NCBI RefSeq assembly: GCF_036077095.1
Contig: NZ_CP107960.1
Coordinates: forward strand, 2,418,001 to 2,482,000
From: Streptomyces sp. NBC_00376
GTDB lineage: Bacteria > Actinomycetota > Actinomycetes > Streptomycetales > Streptomycetaceae
Direction: 5' to 3'
DNA: 64,000 nucleotides
Position 1 is the first letter of the stretch. Every line of letters begins with the position of its first letter. This document shows positions 26,681-35,179 of this stretch, one piece after another. The notes below the pieces were generated by a model. The model was not told where the DNA came from and did no database searches. It saw only the letters and a program-made list of their open reading frames with translations. Position numbers and translations under genes: made by a program.

Positions 26681-27825
26681 GCCGCGTCCTCCACCGTCTC
26701 CACGCCGGCGTCGATGTCCTGGGCTGCGTCCAGTCCGAAGGTGTGCGCGGGGTTCCAGTGCAGAACGACCTCGGCCCCGGCGGTGAGCCGCGCGTCGCGC
26801 TCGATGTTCTGCTCGTAGACCTGAAGCGCCTTCCCCGCCGGGCTCTCCACCACGTACTGCGTGGACACGCCGATGAAGCTGGAGTCGACGATCCGGCCGG
26901 TGACCCGGTTGCGGCCGTCGGCGATCGCGTCCGCGTCGTCGGCGTGCGCGAGCGAGATCTTCTCCGGGCGGACGCCGAGGAGCAGCTTGCCGCCACTCGT
27001 GGTCGGGGCCGTGCACCGGTCGGCGGGCAGCCGCAGCTTCCCGCCGCCCGCCGCCACCACGATGTCGGTGCCCGCGGAGACGGTCTCGCCCTCGATGAGG
27101 TTGGAGGTGCCGAGGAAGTTGGCGACGAAGGTCGTCCTCGGGTTCTCGTACAGATCGGCGGGGGCGCCGAGCTGCTCGACGCGGCCCCCGTTCATCACCG
27201 CGACGGTGTCGGCCATGGTCATGGCCTCCTCCTGGTCGTGGGTGACGTGGATGAAGGTGATGCCGACCTCGGTCTGGATGCGCTTGAGCTCCAGCTGCAT
27301 CTGGCGGCGCAGCTTGAGGTCGAGGGCGCCGAGCGGCTCGTCGAGCAGGAGCACCTGCGGGTGGTTGATCAGAGCGCGGGCGACGGCGACGCGCTGCTGC
27401 TGGCCGCCGGAGAGCTGGTGCGGCTTGCGCTTGGCGAAGTCGCCGAGCTGGACGAGCTCCAGCATCTCGTCGACCTGTTTCTTCACCGACTTGATGCCGC
27501 GCCGGCGCAGGCCGAAGGCGACGTTCTCCGTGATGTCGAGGTGCGGGAAGAGCGCGTAGCTCTGGAAGACCGTGTTGACGGGCCGTTTGTACGGGGGAAG
27601 CCCGGTGATGTCGCGGCCACCGAGCGAGACCGTGCCGGTGGTCGCCTCCTCCAGGCCCGCGATCATCCGCAGGGTGGTGGTCTTGCCGCAGCCGGACGCG
27701 CCGAGCAGCGCGAAGAAGGAACCCTGCGGGACGGTGAGATCGAGCGGCTTGACGGCTTCGAAGGAGCCGTACGACTTGCTGATCCCGGTGAGGCGGACGT
27801 CGCCGCCGGTCTGCTGCTGTGTCAT
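26677..27825 (-). CDS. potA: spermidine/putrescine ABC transporter ATP-binding protein PotA
   Basis: 382 aa. Walker [11 protein letters not shown] (about 42-51), Q-loop FQSYALFPH, signature [15 protein letters not shown], Walker [13 protein letters not shown] and the H-loop THD are all intact. A TOBE domain follows from about residue 290 ([16 protein letters not shown]). It energises uptake by PotBC and is encoded 66 bp after potD. Confidence 0.94.
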   Translation of the reverse strand: MTQQQTGGDVRLTGISKSYGSFEAVKPLDLTVPQGSFFALLGASGCGKTTTLRMIAGLEEATTGTVSLGGRDITGLPPYKRPVNTVFQSYALFPHLDITENVAFGLRRRGIKSVKKQVDEMLELVQLGDFAKRKPHQLSGGQQQRVAVARALINHPQVLLLDEPLGALDLKLRRQMQLELKRIQTEVGITFIHVTHDQEEAMTMADTVAVMNGGRVEQLGAPADLYENPRTTFVANFLGTSNLIEGETVSAGTDIVVAAGGGKLRLPADRCTAPTTSGGKLLLGVRPEKISLAHADDADAIADGRNRVTGRIVDSSFIGVSTQYVVESPAGKALQVYEQNIERDARLTAGAEVVLHWNPAHTFGLDAAQDIDAGVETVEDAA

Positions 27826-27891
27826 GGATCGCGGTCCCAGTGGTGTCAGAGGGAGATCAGGAGGGGGTGCGGAGGGGGTGCGGAGCGGCGG

Positions 27892-29142
27892 TCAGGCGCC
27901 GATGAGCTTGGCGAACTTCTCTTCGTACGCCGTCTCTTCCTTGCTGGTCAGAGAGCGGAAGGCATGCGACCGGGACGCCATCTCCCTGTCCGGGAGGATC
28001 AGGACGTTGTCGGCCATCGCCCGGTCGATCTTCGCCAGCTCGTCACGGACCCCGTCGACCGGGCAGACGAAGTTGATGTACGCGGCGAGTTTCGCGGCGA
28101 CCGACGGCTCGTAGTAGTAGTCGATGAGCTTCTCGGCGTTGGTCTTGTGCCGGGCGTTCACCGGGACCATCAGGTTGTCGCTGGATATGACGTAACCCGC
28201 GGTGGGTATCGCGTACTTGATGTCCGGGTTCCCGGCCTGGAGCTGTATGACGTCGCCGGCCCATCCGACGCAGGCGGCGATGTCGCCCTTGTCGAGGTCC
28301 GCGGTGTAGTCGTTGCCGGTGAAGCGGCGGATCTGGTTCTTGTCCACGCCCTTCTGGAGGCGGCCGATCGCGGCGTCGTAGTCGGCGTCGGTGAAGTTGC
28401 CGGGGTCCTTGCCCATGTCGAGCAGGGTCATGCCGATGGTGTCGCGCATCTCCGAGAGGAAGCTGACCCGGCCCTTGAGCTTCGGGTCGTCCAGCAGCTG
28501 GCTGACGGAGTCGACCTTGCGGCCGCCGGTCGCCTTGGAGTTGTAGGCGATGACGGTGGGGATGCCCGCCCAGGGGTAGGAGTGGGCACGGCCCGGGTCC
28601 CAGTCCGGGGAGCGGAACTGGGCCGAGAGGTTGGCGTAGGCGTGCGGCAGGTTCGACGCGTCGAGCTTCTGCGCCCAGCCGAGCCGGACGATGCGGGCGG
28701 CCAGCCAGTCGGTGACGCAGATGATGTCGCGGCCGGTGTCCTGGCCGGCCGCGAGCTGCGGCTTGATCTTGCCGAAGAACTCGACGTTGTCGTTGATGTC
28801 CTCGGTGTACTTGACCTTGATCCCGGTGCGCTCGGTGAACGCCTCCAGGGTGGGCCGGTGCTTGCCGTCGTCGGTGACGTCCATGTACTCGGTCCAGTTG
28901 GAGAAGTTGATCTGCTTCTCCTCGGCCGAGTGGTCGTCGGACGCCGCGGCGGCATCCCCCTCCCGCTTGGCGGGCGGGATGCCGCACGCGCTCAGCGTGC
29001 CCAGCCCGCCGATCGCCAGCGCCCCCATGCCGGAGGCGCGGATCAGCGATCGGCGGGTCAGAGCGCCCCGGCCGCTGGTGAGGCTGCGTCGCATCGCGGC
29101 GATCTGGGCCGCGGAGAGGCGCTCGGGCTCGTACTGCTCCAT
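27892..29142 (-). CDS. potD: polyamine-binding lipoprotein PotD, Tat-type
   Basis: 416 aa. A cytosolic lead of about 30 residues is followed by a twin-arginine signal (ALTRRSLIRASG) and a lipobox LSAC, so it is a folded, Tat-exported and lipid-anchored binding protein. The mature part reads INFSNWTEYMDVTDDGKHRP, then FTERTGIKVKYTEDINDNVEFFGKI, typical of PotD/PotF. Aromatic and acidic residues such as the W/D of VGWAGDVIQLQ are in the places that hold the amines. First gene of potDABC and likely governed by the promoter before the aldehyde dehydrogenase at 30.7 kb or its own. Confidence 0.93.
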   Translation of the reverse strand: MEQYEPERLSAAQIAAMRRSLTSGRGALTRRSLIRASGMGALAIGGLGTLSACGIPPAKREGDAAAASDDHSAEEKQINFSNWTEYMDVTDDGKHRPTLEAFTERTGIKVKYTEDINDNVEFFGKIKPQLAAGQDTGRDIICVTDWLAARIVRLGWAQKLDASNLPHAYANLSAQFRSPDWDPGRAHSYPWAGIPTVIAYNSKATGGRKVDSVSQLLDDPKLKGRVSFLSEMRDTIGMTLLDMGKDPGNFTDADYDAAIGRLQKGVDKNQIRRFTGNDYTADLDKGDIAACVGWAGDVIQLQAGNPDIKYAIPTAGYVISSDNLMVPVNARHKTNAEKLIDYYYEPSVAAKLAAYINFVCPVDGVRDELAKIDRAMADNVLILPDREMASRSHAFRSLTSKEETAYEEKFAKLIGA

Positions 29143-29184
29143 GCGCGTTGCCCTTTCGGGTGTGTGTGGCCTGGGTCGGCCGGC

Positions 29185-30699
29185 TTATCGGTCCCCGAAG
29201 ATCGTGCGGTGCCAGTCCTTGCGGGCGACCGCTGTGTTGTCGTACATGACGTGCTTGACCTGTGTGTACTCCTCGAAGGAGTACGAGGACATGTCCTTGC
29301 CGAAGCCGCTGGCCTTGTATCCGCCGTGCGGCATCTCGCTGATGATCGGGATGTGGTCGTTGACCCAGACGCAGCCCGCCTTGATCTCGCGGGTGGCGCG
29401 GTTGGCGCGGTACAGGTCGCGGCTCCAGGCGGAGGCGGCGAGTCCGTACGGGGTGTCGTTGGCGAGGCGGATGCCCTCGTCGTCGCTGTCGAAGGGCAGC
29501 ACGACCAGGACCGGGCCGAAGATCTCCGACTGGACGATCTCGCTGTCCTGGGCCGCTCCGGCGACCAGCGTCGGCCGGTAGTAGGCGCCTGCCGCCAGTT
29601 CGCCGCCGGGGGCCTCGCCGCCGGTGACGACGGTGGCGTACGCGCGGGCCCGCTCGACGAATCCGGCGACCCGGTCGCGCTGGGCGTGGCTGATCAGCGG
29701 ACCGAGGTCGGTCGACGGGTCGAAGGGGTCGCCGAGCCGGACGGTCTCCATGAGCTCGGCGACGCCCTGCACGAAGGCGTCGTACAGCGGGCGCTGGACG
29801 TAGGCGCGGGTGGCGGCGGTGCAGTCCTGGCCGGTGTTGATGAGCGCTCCGGCGACCGCGCCGTTGACCGCGGCTTCGAGGTCGGCGTCGTCGAAGACCA
29901 CGAAGGGGGCCTTGCCGCCGAGTTCGAGGTGGAGGCGCTTGACGGTGGAGGTGGCGATCTCCGCGACCCGCTTGCCGACGGCGGTGGAGCCGGTGAAGGA
30001 GGTCATCACGACGTCCGGGTGGCCGACGAGGTGCTCGCCGGCGTCCTTGCCCGCGCCGGTGACGATGTTGATCACACCGTCGGGGATCCCGGCCTCGGTG
30101 GCCGCCTGGGCGAACATCAGCGAGGTCAGCGGGGTGATCTCGGCGGGCTTCAGCACGATCGTGTTGCCCGCGGCGATGGCCGGGAGGACCTTCCAGGCGG
30201 CCATCTGGAGCGGGTAGTTCCAGGGCGCGATGGAGCCGACGACGCCGATCGCCTCGCGGCGTACGTAGGAGGTGTGGTCACCGTCGTACTCGGCGGCCGA
30301 CTTGCCCTCCAGGTGGCGGGCGGCCCCGGCGAAGAAGGAGGTGTTGTCCACGGTGCCGGGCACGTCGAACTCGGTGGAGAGTTTGATCGGCTTGCCGCAC
30401 TGGAGGGACTCCACGTACGCGAAGTCGTCGGCCTGCTCGGCGAGGACGGCGGCGAAACGGTGCATCGCCTCCGCCCGCTCGGCGGGCGTCGCGCCCGACC
30501 AGCCGGGGAACGCCTCGCGTGCGGCCGCCACGGCGGCGTCCACGTCGGCGGTGCCCGCCAGCTCGTAGCGGTAGACGGTCTCGCCCGTCGCCGGGTTCAC
30601 CACGTCGTGGTGACGTCCCGATGTTCCGGACCGCAGCTTTCCGCCGATGTACTGTGCGCCGTCCGCGAAGCGGTCCCGCACCTGGATGCCGTTGCCCAT
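29185..30699 (-). CDS. gamma-aminobutyraldehyde-type dehydrogenase
   Basis: 504 aa ALDH. NAD site GSIAPWNYPLQMAAWKVLPAI, Rossmann turn TSFTGSTAVGKRV, catalytic Glu in HLELGGKAPFVVFDD and nucleophile Cys in NTGQDCTAATRAYVQ (about 293). The NTGQDCTA context and SGFGKDMSSYSFEEYTQVKHVM ending fit the aminobutyraldehyde/betaine aldehyde branch. ATG at 30699 has GGAGGAG upstream. It lies 42 bp before potD on the same strand, so it probably leads the whole polyamine uptake operon, converting 4-aminobutanal to GABA. Closely related in motif to the paralog at 40.4 kb. Confidence 0.9.
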   Translation of the reverse strand: MGNGIQVRDRFADGAQYIGGKLRSGTSGRHHDVVNPATGETVYRYELAGTADVDAAVAAAREAFPGWSGATPAERAEAMHRFAAVLAEQADDFAYVESLQCGKPIKLSTEFDVPGTVDNTSFFAGAARHLEGKSAAEYDGDHTSYVRREAIGVVGSIAPWNYPLQMAAWKVLPAIAAGNTIVLKPAEITPLTSLMFAQAATEAGIPDGVINIVTGAGKDAGEHLVGHPDVVMTSFTGSTAVGKRVAEIATSTVKRLHLELGGKAPFVVFDDADLEAAVNGAVAGALINTGQDCTAATRAYVQRPLYDAFVQGVAELMETVRLGDPFDPSTDLGPLISHAQRDRVAGFVERARAYATVVTGGEAPGGELAAGAYYRPTLVAGAAQDSEIVQSEIFGPVLVVLPFDSDDEGIRLANDTPYGLAASAWSRDLYRANRATREIKAGCVWVNDHIPIISEMPHGGYKASGFGKDMSSYSFEEYTQVKHVMYDNTAVARKDWHRTIFGDR

Positions 30700-30798
30700 G
30701 ACGATCTCCTCCGCCGCGTACCCCGGAGTGCGGGGGCGGCGTAGCCTCTGCTCGATTTGAGTGCCGATCCTGGCAGAGGGGATCTACCCCAACAAGTG

Positions 30799-30832
30799 AT
30801 TCCGTTGTTGCCTTTTGGTTACGCGACGGAAT
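30799..30832. promoter_or_regulatory. inverted repeat in the polyamine operon upstream region
   Basis: ATTCCGT (30799-30805) and ACGGAAT (30826-30832) form 7-bp arms around a 20-bp AT-richer centre (TTGTTGCCTTTTGGTTACGCG region). It is about 100 bp upstream of the dehydrogenase start and in the divergent space shared with the NADAR gene, suiting an operator for polyamine-responsive control. Regulator unknown. Confidence 0.4.
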
Positions 30833-30906
30833 CTGTCGACCATGTGTCGCGTCAGTGCAGAAATCCCCGTACGGAGTGTCAGTGGCGAATGCCAGAATCG
30901 CATGTC

Positions 30907-31455
30907 ATGGAACACATGGACGATCTCCTCGCGCGGGCCGCGCGCGGCGAGAAGGTGAAGTACCTGCATTTCTGGGGGCACCGCCCCCGGCCCGACGGCC
31001 GGATCGGTACGAGCTGCCTCAGTCAGTGGTGGCCGTCGCGCTTCACGGTCGACGGTGTGACCTACGCGTCGGCCGAGCACTGGATGATGGCCGGCAAGGC
31101 GCGGCTGTTCGGCGATGCGGAGTCGGAGGCCGCGGCGGTGGCGGCGAAGAGCCCGGCGATGGCGAAGAAGGTGGGCCGGCTGGTCCGCGGATTCGACGAC
31201 GCGGTGTGGGAGCGCGAGCGGTACGGGCTGGTGGTGGCCGGCAGTGTGCACAAGTTCGGCGGCGATCCGGAGTTGCGGGAGTTCCTGCTGAACACCGGGG
31301 ACCGGGTGCTGGTCGAGGCGAGCCCGATGGACCGGATCTGGGGCATAGGCCTGGCGGCGGACGACCCGCGGGCGGCGAATCCGGCGAGCTGGCGGGGGCT
31401 GAATCTGCTGGGGTTCGCGCTGATGGACTCGCGGGCGGAGCTGCGCACTTCATGA
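30907..31455 (+). CDS. NADAR-family protein (YbiA-like)
   Basis: 182 aa. YLHFWGHRP, then SCLSQWWPSRFTVDGVTYASAEHWMMAGKARLFGD, KKVGRLVRGFDDAVWERERYGLVV, and the ending WGIGLAADDPRAANPASWRGLNLLGFALM are the NADAR signature (YbiA/RibX group), including the AEHWMM helix and the WGIG loop. YbiA-type enzymes are N-glycosidases that hydrolyse damaged riboflavin precursors; other NADARs remove ADP-ribose from guanosine. The start at 30907 (MEHMDD) matches where the family begins; ATG at 30889 is possible. It stands alone between two minus-strand genes. Confidence 0.88.
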   Translation: MEHMDDLLARAARGEKVKYLHFWGHRPRPDGRIGTSCLSQWWPSRFTVDGVTYASAEHWMMAGKARLFGDAESEAAAVAAKSPAMAKKVGRLVRGFDDAVWERERYGLVVAGSVHKFGGDPELREFLLNTGDRVLVEASPMDRIWGIGLAADDPRAANPASWRGLNLLGFALMDSRAELRTS

Positions 31456-31500
31456 GGCGCGCCGCGTCATGAAGCACCCCGGACGCCCGACGGCCGAAAG

Positions 31501-31535
31501 CCCGATGGCCCGGCTGCGGGAGCCGGGCCATCGGG
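31501..31535. terminator. bidirectional terminator, NADAR gene and DUF4190 gene
   Basis: A 15-bp perfect stem CCCGATGGCCCGGCT (31501-31515) with its complement (31521-31535) and a 5-nt loop, between convergent genes. Confidence 0.9.
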
Positions 31536-31558
31536 AGCGGGACTGACTGCGGGACCCG

Positions 31559-32287
31559 CTAGCGGGTGACCTCGAGGACCAGCGACGTGGAGTACGGGTC
31601 GTCGTTGTAGGTGCTCTCTTCGAAATCTTCACCGTGGGCGACGAACACCCAGATGAAGAAGCTGATGATCGCGACGCCGAAGACGATGCCGATGGCCCCC
31701 ATGATGATCCCGGCGAGCGCCTGACCGCTGTTGGTCGCCTCACCGCGCTGCACCCGCTTGCGGCCGAGGATGCCGAAGATCAGGGCCAGTGCGCCCAGGA
31801 CCAGGCTGGGTATCCCGTAGATGCAGAACAAGCAGACGGCCAGGATGCCGAGCACCATGGCCGCGGTACCCATGCCGTTGGAGGGCGGCGGACCGCCCCA
31901 GGGCGCCTGGTTGTAGCCGGGGTACCCCGGGTATCCGCCGTACTGCGGGACGGGCGGTGCGGCCGGGTAGCCGTACTGGCCCGCGACCGGTGGGACCGGC
32001 TGGCCCGGTCCGTTCGGTCCGACCGGCGGCGGCGGAACCTCGCCGGGGCCGGGGCCGAATCCGGGCACCGGCCCGGTCTGCGCCGGCGAACCGAATCCCG
32101 GCGGTGTCGAATCAGCGGGTTCGGGGCCGTCCCCGGCGCCCGGCATCGAGGCGACTGTGGGCTGGTTGTGCACAGCGGGCGGGCTGGGATCGCCGGCCGG
32201 CTTCTCCAGCGGCACCTTGCTGTCCGGCGGAGCCCACGGATCGCGCGGCGCGGCCCCACCCTCTGGCTGCTCTGTGTTGTCTGACAT
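31559..32287 (-). CDS. Pro-rich DUF4190 membrane protein
   Basis: 242 aa. The first 130 residues are a Pro/Gly/Ala-rich cytosolic region with PGYPGYN and GYPAAPP repeats. Two membrane helices follow (GTAAMVLGILAVCLFCIYGIPSLVLGALALIFGI and ALAGIIMGAIGIVFGVAIISFFIWVF) around the positively charged turn LGRKRVQRGEATNSG that marks DUF4190. ATG at 32287 has GGGGGAGG upstream. Common in Streptomyces in many copies; function unknown. Confidence 0.88.
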   Translation of the reverse strand: MSDNTEQPEGGAAPRDPWAPPDSKVPLEKPAGDPSPPAVHNQPTVASMPGAGDGPEPADSTPPGFGSPAQTGPVPGFGPGPGEVPPPPVGPNGPGQPVPPVAGQYGYPAAPPVPQYGGYPGYPGYNQAPWGGPPPSNGMGTAAMVLGILAVCLFCIYGIPSLVLGALALIFGILGRKRVQRGEATNSGQALAGIIMGAIGIVFGVAIISFFIWVFVAHGEDFEESTYNDDPYSTSLVLEVTR

Positions 32288-32420
32288 GGGCCTCCCCCAT
32301 CGTGGTCCCGTCATGCTACGGCCCCGCTGCGCACCGCTGGGCCCGGCCTACGATGATCCCCGTCCCCTGCCCGGCCGACCGTGCCCGGCACCCGAACCGT
32401 TCCACGCCCCGGAGAGTCCG

Positions 32421-33455
32421 ATGACCGATCTGCACCCCTTCATCGCGGGGCTGCCCAAGGCCGAGCTGCATGTCCACCACGTCGGGTCCGCCTCTCCGCG
32501 TATCGTCGCCGAGCTGGCCGCGCACCACCCCGACTCCAAGGTCCCCACCGACCCGGAGGCGCTCGCCGACTACTTCACCTTCACGGACTTCGGGCACTTC
32601 ATCGAGGTGTACCTCTCCGTCGTGGACCTGATCCGCACCCCGGAGGACGTCCGCCTGCTGACCTTCGAGGTCGCCCGCGACATGGCGCGGCAGAACATCC
32701 GTTACGCGGAACTCACGGTGACCCCGTTCTCCTCGACCCGGCGCGGCATTCCGGAGCAGGCGTTCATGGAGGCGATAGAGGACGCCCGCAAGGCCGCCGA
32801 GGCCGAGCTGGGTGTCGTGCTGCGCTGGTGCTTCGACATTCCCGGCGAGGCCGGGCTCGAATCGGCAGAGGAGACCGCCCGGCTCGCCGTGGACCTGCGG
32901 CCCGAGGGGCTGGTCTCGTTCGGTCTCGGCGGTCCGGAGATCGGTGTGGAGCGCCCGCAGTTCAAGCCCTACTTCGACCGGGCGATCGCCGCGGGCCTGC
33001 ACTCGGTGCCGCACGCCGGGGAGACCACCGGCCCGCAGACCGTCTGGGACGCCCTGATCCACCTGCGCGCCGAGCGCATCGGCCACGGCACCAGCTCCGT
33101 CCAGGACCCGAAGCTGCTGGCCCACCTCGCCGAGCACCGCATCCCGCTGGAGGTCTGCCCGACCTCGAACATCGCGACCCGCGCGGTGGCCGACATCGAG
33201 CAGCACCCGGTCAGGGAGATGGTGGACGCAGGCGTCCTGGTCACCATCAACAGCGACGACCCGCCGATGTTCGGCACCGACCTCAACAACGAGTACGCGG
33301 TGGCCGCCCGCCTCCTCGGTCTGGACGAGCGGGGCCTCGCGTCGCTGGCGAAGAACGCCGTCGAGGCGTCGTACCTCGACGCGGCCGGCAAGCGGACGCT
33401 GGCCGCCGAGATCGACACGTACACGGCCAACTGGCTGGGGCGCACGGGCCGGTGA
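32421..33455 (+). CDS. adenosine deaminase-family hydrolase, possibly aminodeoxyfutalosine deaminase
   Basis: 344 aa amidohydrolase. Zinc and catalytic motifs: AELHVHHVGSAS (HxH), VPHAGETTG (His and the family Glu), GHGTS, and VTINSDDPPMFGTDLNNEY (metal Asp pair). The residue after the second His plus one, Asp in ordinary adenosine deaminases (HLDGS), is Val here. In mouse ADA that Asp contacts the 5'-hydroxyl, so the change fits a 5'-modified nucleoside such as 6-amino-6-deoxyfutalosine of the menaquinone pathway; I recall such a role for an S. coelicolor deaminase of this group. ATG at 32421 has GGAGAG upstream. It is 22 bp from the next gene. Confidence 0.85.
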   Translation: MTDLHPFIAGLPKAELHVHHVGSASPRIVAELAAHHPDSKVPTDPEALADYFTFTDFGHFIEVYLSVVDLIRTPEDVRLLTFEVARDMARQNIRYAELTVTPFSSTRRGIPEQAFMEAIEDARKAAEAELGVVLRWCFDIPGEAGLESAEETARLAVDLRPEGLVSFGLGGPEIGVERPQFKPYFDRAIAAGLHSVPHAGETTGPQTVWDALIHLRAERIGHGTSSVQDPKLLAHLAEHRIPLEVCPTSNIATRAVADIEQHPVREMVDAGVLVTINSDDPPMFGTDLNNEYAVAARLLGLDERGLASLAKNAVEASYLDAAGKRTLAAEIDTYTANWLGRTGR

Positions 33456-33477
33456 TCCCGGTGGCCACAATGGCCCC

Positions 33478-34182
33478 ATGGTCACCTCAGTCACCGCCGT
33501 GGCCCACCGCGGCGATCCCTACCGTGTCCGCGAGAACACGCTGCCCTCGATCCGCTCCGCGCTCGGACGAGGGGCGGACGCGGTCGAGATCGATGTACGG
33601 CTCACCCGGGACGGCGTGCCGGTCCTGCTGCACGACGCCACGCTGAAGCGACTGTGGGGTCACGATGTGCGGCTCGACCGGCTGACCCACGCGGAGCTCA
33701 CCGAGCTGACCCGGGGCGGCGTGCCCACCCTGCGCGAGGCGCTGCTCGCCGCCGGGGCGCACCGCGTCATGGTCGACCTCCCGGGCTCGACGGACGGCTC
33801 CGTGCCGAGGATCGTCGGTGTCGTGCGCGAGTGCGGGGCCGGTGAGCGGGCGTACTACTGCGCGGGGGCCGGGGCGATGCTCCGGGTTCGGGCCGCCGAC
33901 CCGAGCGCCGAGATCGCCCTGACGTGGACGAGTCCCGCGCCGCCGCGCGCCGCGCTCCTCGACGCGGTGCGGCCGCGCTGGCTGAACTACCGGTTCGGCC
34001 TGGTGGACCCGGAACTGACCCGGCGGCTGCACCGGGACGGGCTGCTGGTCTCCGCCTGGACGGCCGACACCAGGCGGACCATGCGCCGCCTCGTCCGGCA
34101 CGGCGTCGACTCGATCACCACCAACCGGGTCGACGTCCTGCACGACGTCCTCGCCAACTCCCCCGCGAACCGCCCCCGTTGA
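33478..34182 (+). CDS. glycerophosphodiester phosphodiesterase-family protein
   Basis: 234 aa TIM barrel. Catalytic and metal residues are seen in AVAHRGDPYRVRENTLPSI (HRG, EN), ADAVEIDVRLTRDGVPVLLHD (E.D and HD) and in the late segment LLVSAWTADTRRTMRRLVRHGVDSITTN. It hydrolyses glycerophosphodiesters to sn-glycerol-3-phosphate and an alcohol. No signal peptide, so cytoplasmic. Encoded 22 bp after the deaminase gene, probably co-transcribed. Its stop codon lies inside the first copy of a 40-bp repeat array. Confidence 0.9.
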   Translation: MVTSVTAVAHRGDPYRVRENTLPSIRSALGRGADAVEIDVRLTRDGVPVLLHDATLKRLWGHDVRLDRLTHAELTELTRGGVPTLREALLAAGAHRVMVDLPGSTDGSVPRIVGVVRECGAGERAYYCAGAGAMLRVRAADPSAEIALTWTSPAPPRAALLDAVRPRWLNYRFGLVDPELTRRLHRDGLLVSAWTADTRRTMRRLVRHGVDSITTNRVDVLHDVLANSPANRPR

Positions 34183-34327
34183 CCGGCCGGGCAGCGCGGG
34201 CCCGCCGGGCCGCTCCCGTTGAAGTCCGGCTCATGGCCGCGCCAATCCGCGCCTGTCGACCGGTCCGGCATCATGACCGCGCCGAACCGCTCCCGTCGAC
34301 CGGTCCGGCATCATGGGCCCGCCCCAT
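34171..34327. repeat. four tandem copies of a roughly 40-bp unit starting at a stop codon
   Basis: Copies start at 34171, 34211, 34248 and 34288 (spacing 40, 37, 40). The last two are the best match, sharing GTCGACCGGTCCGGCATCATG exactly (positions 34255-34275 and 34295-34315); the first two are diverged. Copy 1 contains the TGA of the GDPD gene (34180-34182). The array ends about 40 bp before the methyltransferase start. Confidence 0.88.
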
Positions 34328-34365
34328 CGTCCGTGATGCGGGCCCGGCGCAGGAGGAGCAGCGAC

Positions 34366-35166
34366 ATGACCGATCCCCGCACCACCCCCGTCCCCGACCG
34401 CATCCGTACCGACGTCGCCCACAACGCGCGGGTCTGGAACCACTGGCTCGGCGGCACAGACAACCACCCCGTGGACCGCGCGGTCGGCGACCGGGTCACG
34501 GCCATGTACCCGAGCATCGGCGAAGTGGCGCGCGCCGACCGGGCGTTCCTGGAGCGGGCGGTGCGCTATCTGGCCGGTGAGGCGGGGATCAGGCAGTTCC
34601 TGGACATCGGCACCGGCCTGCCGAGCGCCGGAAACACCCACGAGGTCGCCCGGCGCACCGCGCCCGACTGCCGCGTCGTGTATGTCGACAACGATCCGAC
34701 GGTGCTGGCGCTCGCCCGGACGCTGCTCGCCGGATCGCCTCAGGGCGCGACCGAGTACGTCGACGCGGACGCCCGGGACCCGGAGCGGATCCTGCGGGCG
34801 GCGCAGCCGACGCTCGACCTGGGGCGGCCGGTCGCGGTCATGCTCCTGGGCATTCTGAACTTCGTGCTCGACACGGACGAGGCGCGGCGCATCGTCCGCA
34901 CGCTGATGGACGCGCTGCCCTCGGGCAGCCATCTGGTGCTCACCCATCCCACGCTGGAGCTGGGCGGCGAGGGCAACGAGGCGGCGATGCGGTTCTGGAA
35001 CGAGAACGCCACCCCGCCGATCACCGCCCGCACCCGCGCCGAGTTCGCCGCGTTCCTGACCGGGCTCGACCTCGTGGACCCGGGCGTCGTGTCGTGCGCG
35101 CACTGGCGCGGTGAGCCCGGTGCGGCACAGGTCGCGCAGTTCGGCGCGGTTGCGCGGAAGCCCTGA
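34366..35166 (+). CDS. SAM-dependent methyltransferase, DUF574 family
   Basis: 266 aa. The family hallmarks are NARVWNHWLGGTDNHPVDRAVGD near residue 20 and the SAM-binding FLDIGTGLPSAGNTHEVAR (about residue 80), with VVYVDNDPTVLALAR as the acidic ribose loop. Length and layout fit PF04672, abundant in Streptomyces and without a known substrate. AGGAGG at 34351 fixes the ATG at 34366. It is 13 bp from the kinase gene that follows, so co-transcription is likely. Confidence 0.9.
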   Translation: MTDPRTTPVPDRIRTDVAHNARVWNHWLGGTDNHPVDRAVGDRVTAMYPSIGEVARADRAFLERAVRYLAGEAGIRQFLDIGTGLPSAGNTHEVARRTAPDCRVVYVDNDPTVLALARTLLAGSPQGATEYVDADARDPERILRAAQPTLDLGRPVAVMLLGILNFVLDTDEARRIVRTLMDALPSGSHLVLTHPTLELGGEGNEAAMRFWNENATPPITARTRAEFAAFLTGLDLVDPGVVSCAHWRGEPGAAQVAQFGAVARKP

Positions 35167-35179
35167 GGGCGCCGGTCCG

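Noticed and set aside
26743..30744. A 1333-codon plus-strand open frame
   Set aside because: Antisense of potA, potD and an aldehyde dehydrogenase; no start context or recognisable domain.
34248..34315. CRISPR array
   Set aside because: Units are contiguous without variable spacers and no cas genes are present; it is a tandem repeat.
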